From assembly GCA_030522415.1 (NCBI GenBank), contig CM060107.1, forward strand, positions 8,075,770 to 8,139,769: a stretch of DNA of 64,000 nt. Direction: 5' to 3'. Source of the DNA: Channallabes apus. Taxonomy: Eukaryota > Chordata > Actinopteri > Siluriformes > Clariidae. This document shows positions 50,616-62,357 of the stretch, one piece after another; within the stretch, counting starts at the first letter, position 1, and each line of letters begins with the position of its first letter. The translations under genes were made by a program, and so were the position numbers. Below the pieces are notes generated by a model. It was not told the DNA's origin and made no database searches. It saw only the letters and a program-made list of their open reading frames with translations.

Positions 50616-51299
50616 ATGCAAATTTTTTGCCTTTTTTAGCCCCCCTCCCCCTCCCCCCCTTTTTATCTTGGCTTTTTGCTGTTGTTTTTTTGTTCAGAAT
50701 GCTCTTGTCTGTTTCATGGATATTTTGTTCACTGTAAGCAATACTGTAAAACTTTTTCTGTTCTATCATACCGTGTTTCTACTGTACCTCCTGTAGTAAA
50801 CAGTAAAGGAAAAAAAACTTGTTTGCTTTTTACTGGAATGCTTTTGAATGTGAACGTTACTGTACATGTGGACATACAGTTACCAACCAAGACATTTCTG
50901 GTGTCAAAATGGTGGATTGCATGTTTTGCATGCAAATACCTGTAAAACTGAAACATAAAAGTCTATGCAGTTTTTGTAATGTCAATAATATCCAGTATTT
51001 TGAAACCTGGTGTACTTTGATTGACTGCATGTACCTTGTGAAGTGAAAACAAGTGTTATTCTTTGACAGAATAATTTCATTTTGAGTCAGATATATAGTG
51101 TTTTTGTAAAGTTAGTGTGTGCAGAGAAAGATGTGTTCTATTTTGAAATGAAGAGTTAGTATATATTTAACAAAATGTATTTTTGATAAGAAAATTATCC
51201 ATTTGGCCAATTGTGTTTTGTAGGTGTGAGTCTGTGTTAAGAGTTTAGAAAAAGTATCTGAAGTATGGGTAAGTGCTTGTTAGCGATTGAAAAAAACTG

Positions 51300-53790
51300 T
51301 AATGTGTGTTAGTGTGTGTTAGTGTGTGTTACTGTGTGTTAGTGTGTGTTAATGTGTGTTAGTGTGTGTTAGTGTGTGTTACTGTGTGTTACTGTGTGTT
51401 AGTGTGTGTTAATGTGTGTTAGTGTGTGTTACTGTGTGTTAGTGTGTGTTACTGTGTGTTAGTGTGTATTAATGTGTGTTAGTGTGTATTAATGTGTGTT
51501 AGTGTGTATTACTGTGTGTTAGTGTGTATTACTGTGTGTTAGTCTGTGTTACTGTGTGTTAGTGTGTGTTAGTGTGTGTTACTGTGTGTTAGTGTGTATT
51601 AATGTGTGTTAGTGTGTGTTACTGTGTGTTAGTGTGTGTTAGTGTGTGTTACTGTGTGTTAGTGTGTGTTAGTGTGTGTTACTGTGTGTTAGTGTGTGTT
51701 ACTGTGTGTTAGTGTGTATTAATGTGTGTTAGTGTGTGTTACTGTGTGTTAGTGTGTGTTACTGTGTGTTAGTGTGTGTTAGTGTGTGTTACTGTGTGTT
51801 AGTGTGTGTTACTGTGTGTTAGTGTGTGCTAGTGTGTGTTACCGTGTGTTAGTGTGTGTTACTGTGTGTTACTGTGTGTATTACTGTGTGTTGGTGTGTG
51901 TTAGTGTGTGTTAGTGTGTATTAATGTGTGTTAGTGTGTGTTACTGTGTGTTAGTGTGTGTTACTGTGTGTTAGTGTGTATTACTGTGTGTTAGTGTGTG
52001 CTAGTGTGTGTTAGTCTGTGTTACTGTGTGTTAGTGTGTGTTAGTGTGTGTTAGTGTGTATTAATGTGTGTTAGTGTGTGTTACTGTGTGTTAGTGTGTG
52101 TTACTGTGTGTTAGTGTGTGTTACCGTGTGTTAGTGTGTGTTAGTGTGTATTAATGTGTGTTAGTGTGTGTTACTGTGTGTTAGTGTGTGTTACTGTGTG
52201 TTAGTGTGTGTTACCGTGTGTTAGTGTGTGTTACTGTGTGTTACTGTGTGTATTACTGTGTGTTGGTGTGTGTTAGTGTGTGTTAGTGTGTGTTAGTGTG
52301 TATTAATGTGTGTTAGTGTGTGTTAGTGTGTGTTACTGTGTGTAAGTGTGTGTTAGTGTGTATTACTGTGTGTTGGTGTGTGTTAGTGTGTGCTAGTGTG
52401 TGTTACTGTGTGTTAGTGTGTGTTACTGTGTGTTAGTGTGTGTTACTGTGTGTTAGTGTGTGTTAGTGTGTGTTACTGTGTGTATTAATGTGTGTTAGTG
52501 TGTATTAATGTGTGTTAGTGTGTGTTACTGTGTGTTAGTGTGTGTTACTGTGTGTTAGTGTGTGTTACCGTGTGTTAGTGTGTGTTACTGTGTGTTACTG
52601 TGTGTATTACTGTGTGTTGGTGTGTGTTAGTGTGTGTTAGTGTGTGTTAGTGTGTATTAATGTGTGTTAGTGTGTGTTAGTGTGTGTTACTGTGTGTAAG
52701 TGTGTGTTAGTGTGTATTACTGTGTGTTGGTGTGTGTTAGTGTGTGCTAGTGTGTGTTACTGTGTGTTAGTGTGTGTTACTGTGTGTTAGTGTGTGTTAC
52801 TGTGTGTTAGTGTGTGTTAGTGTGTGTTACTGTGTGTATTAATGTGTGTTAGTGTGTATTAATGTGTGTTAGTGTGTGTTACTGTGTGTTAGTGTGTGTT
52901 ACTGTGTGTTAGTGTGTGTTACTGTGTGTTAGTGTGTGTTACCGTGTGTTAGTGTGTGTTACTGTGTGTTACTGTGTGTATTACTGTGTGTTGGTGTGTG
53001 TTAGTGTGTGTTAGTGTGTGTTAGTGTGTATTAATGTGTGTTAGTGTGTGTTAGTGTGTGTTACTGTGTGTAAGTGTGTGTTACTGTGTGTTACCGTGTG
53101 TTAGTGTGTGTTACTGTGTGTTACTGTGTGTATTACTGTGTGTTGGTGTGTGTTAGTGTGTGTTAGTGTGTGTTAGTGTGTATTAATGTGTGTTAGTGTG
53201 TGTTAGTGTGTGTTAGTGTGTGTTACTGTGTGTAAGTGTGTGTTAGTGTGTATTACTGTGTGTTGGTGTGTGTTAGTGTGTGTTAGTGTGTGTTAGTGTG
53301 TGTTACTGTGTGTTAGTGTGTGTTAGTGTGTATTACTGTGTGTTAGTGTGTGTTAGTGTGTGTTAGTGTGTGTTAGTGTGTGTTAGTGTGTGTTACTGTG
53401 TGTATTAGTGTGTGATAGTGTGTGTTAGTGTGTGTTACTGTGTGTTAGTGTGTGTTAGTGTGTATTACTGTGTGTTGGTGTGTGTTAGTGTGTGTTAGTG
53501 TGTATTACTGTGTGTTAGTGTGTGTTAGTGTGTGTTACTGTGTGTTAGTGTGTGTTAGTGTGTATTACTGTGTGTTGGTGTGTGTTAGTGTGTGTTAGTG
53601 TGTGTTAGTGTGTATTACTGTGTGTTAGTGTGTGTTAGTGTGTGTTACTGTGTGTTAGTGTGTGTTAGTGTGTATTACTGTGTGTTGGTGTGTGTTAGTG
53701 TGTGTTAGTGTGTGTTAGTGTGTATTACTGTGTGTTAGTGTGTGTTAGTGTGTGTTACTGTGTGTATTAGTGTGTGATAGTGTGTTGTCT
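51300..53790. repeat. 10-bp minisatellite, right half, with higher-order copies
   Basis: Same vocabulary as the left half but richer in tgtgtgttag, with occasional 12-bp units (tgtgtgtattac). Marker words ttaccgtgtg (51839, 52121, 52211, 52565, 52939, 53091) and tactgtgtgttgg recur, showing higher-order copies of roughly 350-375 bp in 52.2-53.1 kb. Confidence 0.97.
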
Positions 53791-53837
53791 CTCTATCTCT
53801 CTATCTGTTGGTGGTGAGTTGTGCATGTAGAGTTCAC

Positions 53838-53878
<41 letters not shown>

Positions 53879-54527
53879 TTGTTGTTGTTGTGACTGAGTG
53901 TTCCACTGCTGCAGGTCGTCTATAAGCGGCTCCACACTCTCATATCGCCTCAAATCCTAACAGGTGGCATTATTAATATATATTTAATTTTTAACATTGT
54001 CAAAGCTTTATTGTAACCCTTGCTCAAGGCAAGGACACACACACACACAGGCACACACACACACATCTGTTTGAGAATTATTGCGCTGGTGGATGTTTGT
54101 TGTTGTTGTTGTTGATGTTTAGTTGAAAGTCCAGAGCTCACTGGTAGTCAGTAACACACGTTTATGCCACGCAGCTAGATTTTAAATACAAAGTCAGAAA
54201 ATTCCATTAATAAAGTTATTCATATTTATTTATGTAGATTTATTTCTCGATGTGTTCAGTGCAAAGATAAAACTCGAGAATCTTAACCTGATGTTCACAT
54301 TTAAGGAAATATTTGAATGAAAAAAGAAGAACAAACAAAAGACATGCCTGCTCTCTTAATAAAAGCCAATTAAAATAAACGCAGAATGAAATATCCGTGT
54401 TGTACAAACATTTGCATGAATCATCGAACTGTGTCGACTGGATTTCTGCTCATTTAGTGTCTGAAACTGGTTCAATCTGTTGCCAAGCAGATGTGCATCC
54501 TGAGCGCATGAAGTGACACAGCAACCA

Positions 54528-54574
<47 letters not shown>

Positions 54575-54610
54575 CGTAAAACAAAAGGGCAGCAAGCCTA
54601 TCTCTCTTAG

Positions 54611-54650
<40 letters not shown>

Positions 54651-55149
54651 ACTAACAGGGTTTAGACAGCGCTTCATTCCGTGTGTACGTATAGCAATAA
54701 GCTGGGCTGAAGTCGGCCTGCTCACAGAGATTACATTGGTAAGTGGGAAACTCATACATATCAATGGCTGCATTCACGTTAAGGCCAACTCAATCATCAC
54801 ACACACACACACACACAGACAGACACAGACAGACACGCAGAGTGAAGCTGACAAAATGACATGTTGTGTATCTGCGGTGCCAGGTGCTGCTCCAACACAC
54901 ACTGATCCTCTCCATGCACGGTAAATTCGATATGACTGAAAACACACCTCAGATCAGTTTAATAATAATTACTATCAATTAAAGATTTCATATGACTGTT
55001 AAAAGCAGTCTGCATTAATTACTTGTATTCTAAATGTGCAATGTTGCAATAAAGACAATGCAGGATAAACTCCATAGAGGAAACAGATCCTGCAGCTTTC
55101 TAATATCTCAAACATTAACATTTTTAACAAGTGTTAAATTAAAATCTCT
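53791..55149 (-). other. KCNK9 intron 1, microsatellite-rich
   Basis: (TTG)n at 53839-53890 and about 54098-54114, CA-rich at 54038-54066, (GT)n at 54531-54573 facing (CA)n at 54612-54645, CA/CAGA at 54798-54836. No gene. Confidence 0.65.
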
Positions 55150-55284
55150 CGAATGGGGCCGTCTCTGTATGCAGTGGCTGGGTAGTTGGGCAAACCCACC
55201 GCCGCCGGGGCTCGAACCCTGATCTTCGGATCTGAAAAATGAACAACCTAGAGCCAGAGCCATCTGAGCCGCCACTCACACATC
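55150..55284 (-). mobile_element. tRNA-derived SINE, third type
   Basis: On the minus strand: gtggcggctcagatggct (A-box region), then GGGTTCGAGCCCC (B box, about 55206-55218), 60-70 bp apart as in a tRNA. The body gtgggtttgcccaactaccc follows. Not a tRNA gene: the stems do not pair by eye. Different from families A and tRNA-Gly. Confidence 0.55.
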
Positions 55285-56284
55285 TTACATTTAACGTATC
55301 CTGGTAAAAATCGTTCCCCTTGAAGGTCGATCCGAGCAAACGACTTTAGTTTACTTCCATCTGGAAGCTTTTTTATGATGAAACTTGACGTGTGTGTTAA
55401 ACGTATGGGAAGCCAATAGGGTCAAATTTGGTCATATAAATAATTAACGCTTAACAAAATAGCAATGCGTTAAAATTTCTTGATTAACGATATCTGTTAA
55501 CATACAGTATTTAATGGAAACGGGTGCGTGGATACCATCGAGGTTGAACGTTTTCTCAGTAGCCATGCATGACGTCTGAAACACTGGCCTCCCAGGAACT
55601 GCTTAAACATGTTAACACATGTGGAATTGGCTTGGAAGGAGGTCAGGATCAGTACGGGTGGGTGACGTGGAGATAACTTCCAGTCGAGTTCCAGTAACGT
55701 GTGTTGACCTCATGTTCTATGATTATAAATCATCTGGATTATTAGGTTGGTTTTTAATGATTAGTCCTGATCAGTGGATTAATTTACCATAAAATCTACA
55801 ACCATGCAGGTTTGTACTGTATAAATGTGCATGTTTTAATAAGTCATAATTTCTATAGTTACGGAACATGGAACGTTCTGGAAGCACACGTTTATTTCTG
55901 GTTTATGGAATGAGTCTCCAGTGCCAGATGTTTCCCGGACATGTTCAGAACAAACAAGTTTATGCTTATGTGGTTGAAGATGAAGCTGCAGATAAAAGAG
56001 AGGGAAGAAAAAAGAGAGAGAGATGCATGTTTACAGCTGCTATAACGTAAGCGAGAACTTGTATCATGGATGTTCAAAAACCAGATGCATTCTCTGTAAA
56101 GTCTGATTCCTCCACAGCAGTCGAGGGAGCTGAAAGAGGAAGTAATGTCACACAACCACAAAACCATTCAAGTGGAAAAAAGATAAGAAATGACGTCAGT
56201 ATGGCAAAACCACCAGGAGTAACAACGACACACAAAACCAAAAGATAGCAAAGATCAAGCTTAAGAAGAGAGTTAATAAATATA
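55285..56284 (-). other. KCNK9 intron 1, little recognised
   Basis: The 55430-55520 part (attaacgcttaac, gattaacgatatctgttaa) may be old DNA-element debris. Otherwise unrecognised, with short open frames lacking motifs. Confidence 0.4.
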
Positions 56285-56295
56285 AAAGGACAAAC

Positions 56296-56615
56296 CCACC
56301 AAGCACGGGGAGAACATGCAAACTCCATGCACACAGAGACGAGAATCGAGCCTGGCCGGGGAATCCAACCCAGACCCTGGAGGTGCAAGGCGACAGTGCT
56401 AACCACTGATATGCAGGTTAGGCTAATTGGCGTTCCTAAATTGCCCGTAGTGTGTGATTGGGTGTGTGTGTGTGTATGTGTGTGTGCCCTGTGATGGATT
56501 GGCACCCTGTCCAGGGTGTACACCGCCTAGTGCCCGAAGTCTCCTGGGATAGGCTCCAGGTCCCCCGCGACCCTGAACACAGGATTAAGCGGTATAGAAG
56601 ATGAATGAATGAATG
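56296..56615 (+). mobile_element. SINE family A with inverted 5' part
   Basis: Head segment 56296-56408 lies in minus orientation (reads ccaccaagcacggggagaac ... gacagtgctaaccact), while tail segment 56409-56615 is in plus orientation (atgcaggttaggctaattgg ... gcggtatagaagatgaatga). About 45 bp of the family between the two segments is missing. One perfect 11-bp direct repeat, aaaggacaaac, flanks the whole at 56285-56295 and 56616-56626, so both halves came in a single insertion. Confidence 0.88.
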
Positions 56616-56630
56616 AAAGGACAAACATCA

Positions 56631-56952
56631 GGCAGCATGGTGGCTTTGTGGTTAGAACTATCACCTTCCACCTCCTGGTTCTGGGTTCGATTCCTGCCTT
56701 GGGGTCTGTGTGCGTGGAGTGTGCATGTTCTCCCCATGCTTGATGGGTTTCCTCTGGGTACTCCGGGTTCCTTCTACAGTCCAAAGACATGCAGATTAAG
56801 CGAACTGGTTTTCCCAGATTGCCCGTAGTATGTAGTACCCTCCGATGGATTGGTACCCTGTTCAGGTTGTACCCCACCTCATGCCCTAAGTCTCCGGAGA
56901 TAGGCTCAATGCCCCCCTGCAACCCTGAATACAGGATAAAATGGTATAGATG
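56631..56952 (+). mobile_element. SINE family A, full length, diverged
   Basis: ggcagcatggtggctttgtgg head (A box), GGGTTCGATTCCTG B box at about 56683-56696, then cagtccaaagacatgcag and the ggataaaatggtatag end. Lies four bases right of the previous SINE's target repeat. No clear duplication of its own. Confidence 0.8.
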
Positions 56953-57591
56953 CTTTATCAAATCTGCATCCGTTGTGGTTTTAGAGGAATAAAAAACGCT
57001 TGGAGACGTAATTGTGGTGGTAAAAACGTACCAGCTTTCTTCAAGCAATGAAAAGTAAAAAGAAGAAAAAAATAATCATAACTTTTCAAACTTTAAATGA
57101 AATCAGTGCTCTGACATCGTGTTCATCGTGTACTTCTTTTTTCCATCTCGAAAAAACCTCCAACCATTTGTTCTTCCAGCTCGACGTCATCTCTCTCTGT
57201 CTGTCTCTCCGTGCAGATCCCAGACCAGCCCGTGTAATGATTTAATCTGATTTCCTGTTTGATCTTTTACTTATGATATTATTTCTATAACCTACAGCAT
57301 GTACCATTTTGTAAATTTCATTCTCTCTGGTATGATTAAATCCTTCTGCAAGCACATTTTCTGTAACACCGTTCGGATTTATCTCGCTCTACCCCCGCCG
57401 AGTGCCAGGTACAGTGAGTGTGCGGATAGAGAGAATTCACGGCTGTGTCCTAAAACACGTAACACACACTTAACACTAATGACACCGACGATGTAGTAAC
57501 AAACTACACAGGAAGTGTTTCCAATGATATCATTACCTGGTCACGTTTTCTCAAGTTATGAGGATAGAATCAGTTCACATCGTCCACACGA
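56953..57591 (-). other. KCNK9 intron 1, nothing recognised
   Basis: AT-rich with an AAGAAGAAAA stretch at about 57050-57072. No gene. Confidence 0.5.
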
Positions 57592-58059
57592 GGGTCTGTT
57601 AGACCTGGTGTCTAATCTAATTGAACTTCTGTAAAATTAGATCCATGCAGATGAACCGGAACTGATGTCCAATCTAATGACACTGATGTAAAATTTGATG
57701 TGACCAGATGTCCTGGATCTGGTGTCCGATCTAATGCCACAAACGCAACACATTTTAACTCAGCAGCATTAGATCGGACAACAGGACTAAGCTATCGGCA
57801 TTCATCACATTTTACAGCAGTGGCGTTAGATCTGACCTGGTGGCCGATCTAATTCCACTGATGTAAAATGTGATGCATGCCGCTAACTTGGACCTGGTGT
57901 CTGATCTAGTGGCACTGAAGTAAAATACAATTTGTGCAGATGTCATGGACCTGGTGTCTAATCTAATGGCAATGATGTAAAATCTGTTTCAGGCTGATGC
58001 CATGGGCCTGGTGTCTAATCTAATGACACTGATGTACAATTATTTCTTTTTTAAATACA

Positions 58060-58220
58060 CATTAGCAGCATTAGATCAGATACCAGGTCCGATCTAATGT
58101 CAAGTCATTGGCATGCATCACATTTTGCAAGTCCAATCTAATTCCACTGATGTAAAATGTGATGCATGCCAATGACTTGGCATTAGATCGGACCTGGTAT
58201 CTGATCTAATGCTGCTAATG
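58060..58220. repeat. Long palindrome, 67-bp arms
   Basis: Arms 58060-58126 and 58154-58220 are reverse complements with one mismatch; the loop is 58127-58153 (27 nt). Confidence 0.93.
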
Positions 58221-58385
58221 GACCTGGTGTCTGATCTAGTGGCACTGAAGTAAAATACAATTTGTGCAGATGTCATGGACCTGGTGTCTAATCTAATGGC
58301 AATGATGTAAAATCTGTTTCAGGCTGATGCCATGGGCCTGGTGTCTAATCTAATGACACTGATGTACAATTATTTTTTTAATACA

Positions 58386-58506
58386 CATTAGCAGCATTAG
58401 ATCAGATACCAGGTCCGATCTAATGTCAAGTCATTGGCATGCATCACATTTTACATCAGTGGAATTAGATTGGACTTGCAAAATGTGATGCATGCCTATG
58501 ACTTGG
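58386..58506. repeat. Second palindrome with flipped loop
   Basis: Left arm 58386-58452 equals the first palindrome's left arm. The loop 58453-58479 is the exact reverse complement of the first loop. The right arm is short (about 58480-58506). Confidence 0.92.
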
Positions 58507-59090
58507 ACCTGGTGTCTGATCTAGTGGCACTGAAGTAAAATGTAATATTTGCAGATTTCAGGGATCTGTTGCCCAATCTAATGGTACTAATGTAAGATAT
58601 GATGTGTGCCAATGACTTGGACCTGGTGTCTAATCTAATGGCAATAATGTAAAAATATGATGCAGGCTGATGTCATGGACCTGGTGTCTAATCTAATGGC
58701 ACTGATGTAAAATCTCGGTGCCAGTAGCCTGGACTTGATGTCTAAGTCAATGGCACTGATGTCCAACAAAGTGCATGTCAATATCCTTTATATTTGCATT
58801 GATATAAAATCTAATGTATGGCAACACCCTGGTCCTAGTGTCTAATCTAATGCCAGTGATGTAAAATACAATGTGTGTGAAGGTCCTAGATGTGGTATCT
58901 AATCGTATGCTACTCATGTAAAATCCAATGCATCATGATATTCTGGACCTGGTGTCTGTTCTAATGGCACTAATTTAAAATCTGATGTGTGCAGGAAATG
59001 TCCTGGAACTGATGTCTAATCTAACGCCACTGATGGCAAATTAAATGCATGCTGATGTAATGGACGTGGTGTCTATGAGAATGCAATAAA

Positions 59091-59714
59091 CTCTCGATGT
59101 GACATGAATGTGAAGTCAGGACGAGACCTGTATGTGAACTATGAGTCCATGATGGTCTCAGATTCCTGTCCTAGTGTGTGGACACCTGATGTGGTCTCCT
59201 GCTGCTGTAGCTGATCCACCTTAAGCTTTGTAGGGTTGTGCATGCGGAGATGCTTTTCTTTTCATCACGGCTGTAGAGAGTTACTATCCGAGTTACTTTG
59301 TCCGTGTTTTTCATCTCTCACAGTCGCACTCGATGACCTCGGGTGTATGTAATAAAAATCCCACCGGGGCAGGCGTTACTGAAACACTCGAACCGGCCAA
59401 CACTCATGGGTTAAAGTCACGGAGATCAGACTTCCTCCTCGTTCTCGTGTGAACATGAGCTGAAGCTCTTGACCTGTAGCTGCATGAATTTTACACGTCG
59501 TGGTGATGAAACATGATTGGCTGATTGGATAACCGCATAAATGTTCCTAATAAAGTGATCCTGCAGTGTGTTAGTGTGGAGGAGCTCAGCAGGGGCTTGC
59601 TGTTGCCATAGTAACCTCTGTCTCAGGTACTCAGTGAGAGGATACAGGTACGAATAAGCAGGTGAAATAAATCACATACTGTAAGAGTGAACTGAATGCC
59701 TGGACTCTGTGTTC

Positions 59715-59746
<32 letters not shown>

Positions 59747-59862
59747 TGTGAGTGTGTGTGTGTGTGTGTTTGGGGGGGGGGGGTAAAACAGCTGGTTGCT
59801 AGGCTTCTTTGGTCACTCATGATGGAAAAACACTCTGACATAGCATGAGGTTCTTGTGACCC

Positions 59863-59901
<39 letters not shown>

Positions 59902-59999
59902 AAAATTTGGAATTTTGTCTTTATAAGGTCAGTCCTTTGACTTGTGTGTCACTCTGGGTAAAGAGTGCTACTGTACAACTGAACACAATGTCCCACACA

Positions 60000-60034
<35 letters not shown>

Positions 60035-60429
60035 CCTTCCGTCTTCATTCTGTCAATTCAAATCAGCTGAACTTTACTGTCCTTTCCCCGGTTCACCCGG
60101 GTCTTGTTTACAGTCTGTCTCTCTCCTGCTCGAAATGTCTTAATATGCCATTGTCTCTGTTGTCCTTTCTCCTTCTGTCTCTGTCTCTCTGTTTATCTCA
60201 GTTTGCTTGTCTCTTCATCTTCCTTAGTCTCTCTCTCTCTATCTGTCTGTCTCTCTCTTTGTTCTTCTCCACCAGTCTATTTTTTCCCCCAGTCTGTCAC
60301 TCTCTCTCGCTCTCTCTTTATATTTATCTGGTGACACAGAGGCTCACTGAGTGTTTTAACTTTAAACACCCGGGCAGACTGTAATTATGGAGACTGATGC
60401 AGCAGAACAACGAGTGCATGTAGTGTGAC
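59091..60429 (-). other. KCNK9 intron 1 between minisatellite arrays
   Basis: 59535-59565 (atgttcctaataaagtgatc) resembles the end of a fish non-autonomous DNA element. GT-rich run at 59715-59770 faces (AC)n at 59865-59896. (CT)n at 60001-60031 starts a pyrimidine-rich stretch to about 60320. No gene. Confidence 0.55.
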
Positions 60430-61540
60430 TCTGTGTCTTGTACCTGGTGTCTAATCTAAGAGCGCTGAATTTCAAATCCGATGTGTGCACATGTCCTGGA
60501 CCCGGTGTCTAATCTAACAAGACTGGATGTAAAACTTGATATGTGCAGATGTCCTGGAGGTGGTGTCTAATCTAGTGTTGTGGTATGATGTGTGCAGCTG
60601 TCCGATCTAACAGCATGGAATGTAAACTCTGGGGTGTGCAGATGCCCTGGACCTGGTGACTAATCTGCGAGGACGGGATGTCAAATCTGATATTTGCAGA
60701 TATCCTGGACTGGATGTCTAATCTAACAGCTGTGAATGTAAAACCTGATGTGTGCAGATGGCTTGGACCTGATGTCTAATCTAAAAAGATTGGATGTATG
60801 AGCATATATCCTGAACATGGTGTCAAATCTAATGTCATCGAATGATGTGTGCAAGTGTCCAATCTGACAGCATGGAATGTAAAATCTGGTGTGTGCAGAT
60901 GTCCTGGACCTGGAGTCTAATCCAAGAACCCTAAATGTTAAATATGGTGTTTCCAGATTTCCTGAATGTCGTGTCTAATCTCAGAACACTGAATGTTATG
61001 CGAGCAAATGTCCAGGACCTGGTGTCTAATCTAACAGGACTGGATACAAAACTTGATGTGAGCAAATGTCCTGAATTAGGTGTCTAATCCAATGTCATTG
61101 AAAGATGTGCGCAGGTGTCCAATCTGACATCATCTAATGTCAAATCTTATGTGTGCAGATGTCCTGGACCCGGTGTCTAATCCAAGAACACTGAATGTAA
61201 AACCTGATGTGTGCAGATGTCCTGAATGTGGTGTCTAATCTCAGAGCACCAAATGTTAAATCTGATGTGAGCAGATGTCCAGGACCTGGTGTCTAATCTA
61301 ACAGGACTGGATACAAAATCCGATGTGTGCAGATGTCCTGAATGTGGTGTCTAATCTAATGTCATTGAATGAGGTGTGCAAGTGTCCAATCTGACAGGTG
61401 TCCCATCTGATGCGAGATGATGTCCTGGACCTGGTGTCTAATTTTACAGGACAGAATGTAACATCCGATCTGTGCAGATGTCCTGGACCAGATGTCTAAT
61501 CTAACAGCATTGATTTAAAATCTGATGTGTGTGGATTTCT
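60430..61540. repeat. ~58-bp minisatellite, second array
   Basis: Same unit as the 57.6 kb array, more in the form tgtgcagatgtcctggacc, tggtgtctaatctaacag, gactggatgtaaaa. About 19 units, diverged, all in one orientation as far as I can see. Confidence 0.9.
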
Positions 61541-61624
61541 GTATACTCATGACTCGCTCTCTCGCTGCCAATCCTCACCACACAGCTAATCTCAGTTACT
61601 TCACCACACAATGAAGTTGGATCA

Positions 61625-61713
<89 letters not shown>

Positions 61714-61845
61714 GTGGGTGTTCAGGCAAGAGACAAAAAGAGAGAGAAAGAGAGAGGCAAATTATGACCCCCTCCAGGAAATTACATCATCAGCACCTGC
61801 TGCGCTTTACCATTACACGATGCATGAGCAGCAGCAATGTCACAA

Positions 61846-61887
<42 letters not shown>

Positions 61888-62326
61888 TGTGTGCCAAAAG
61901 AGCAAGTGTTTGGACAAGCAACAAAAAGAGTGCAGAGAGCCAAGTGCTCCAAGATAAGCTGAGTCACTGAGAGGGAGAGACGGGGGAAGAGGAAAAGGGG
62001 GGCAAGAAGAGGAAGATGACGAAGAGAGAGAGAAAGAAAGAATGTTGAGTAAAAGGAAACATTAAGAAAGGAAGACAAAAAGAAGAGAGAATAAAAATAG
62101 AGAAAAGTAAAACAAATGAACATTCAAGAATATCAGAAGAAGAAGAAAAAGAAGAAGAGGAAGAAGATGATGATGATGATGATGATGATGTAGCAGTCAT
62201 AGGACTATAAAGAATTCCTGAAAAATGCAAAAGAAAAAAGAAAACAAAAGAGAGGAAGAGGACAGAAATAAAAAAAAAACAATAGAGAAAACTCAAAGCA
62301 ACCACCAAAGAAACAAATAAATAAGT

Positions 62327-62357
<31 letters not shown>

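Larger units (their letters stand above)
48670..51299 (+). mobile_element. IS630/Tc1-type transposon with introns, apparently intact
   Basis: 2630 bp, flanked by TA at 48668-48669 and 51300-51301, inserted in the 10-bp minisatellite. Terminal inverted repeats: CAGTTTTTTTCAGTCGCGAA on the left and, reverse complemented, CAGTTTTTTTCAATCGCTAA on the right; weaker similarity (aactctaaacaca / aactcttaacaca) continues inside. Carries one three-exon transposase gene with no stop or frameshift. Open reading plus clean TA flanks suggest recent activity. Confidence 0.92.
57592..59090. repeat. ~58-bp minisatellite, first array, with palindromes
   Basis: Irregular units of ggacctggtgtctaatctaa, tggcactgatgtaaaat and a tgatgcatgc or gtgtgcagatgtc part. 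Some units are inverted, making long hairpins near 57760-57900, 58060-58220 and 58386-58506. A ~326-330-bp block is duplicated (57891 on and 58221 on). Confidence 0.92.
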
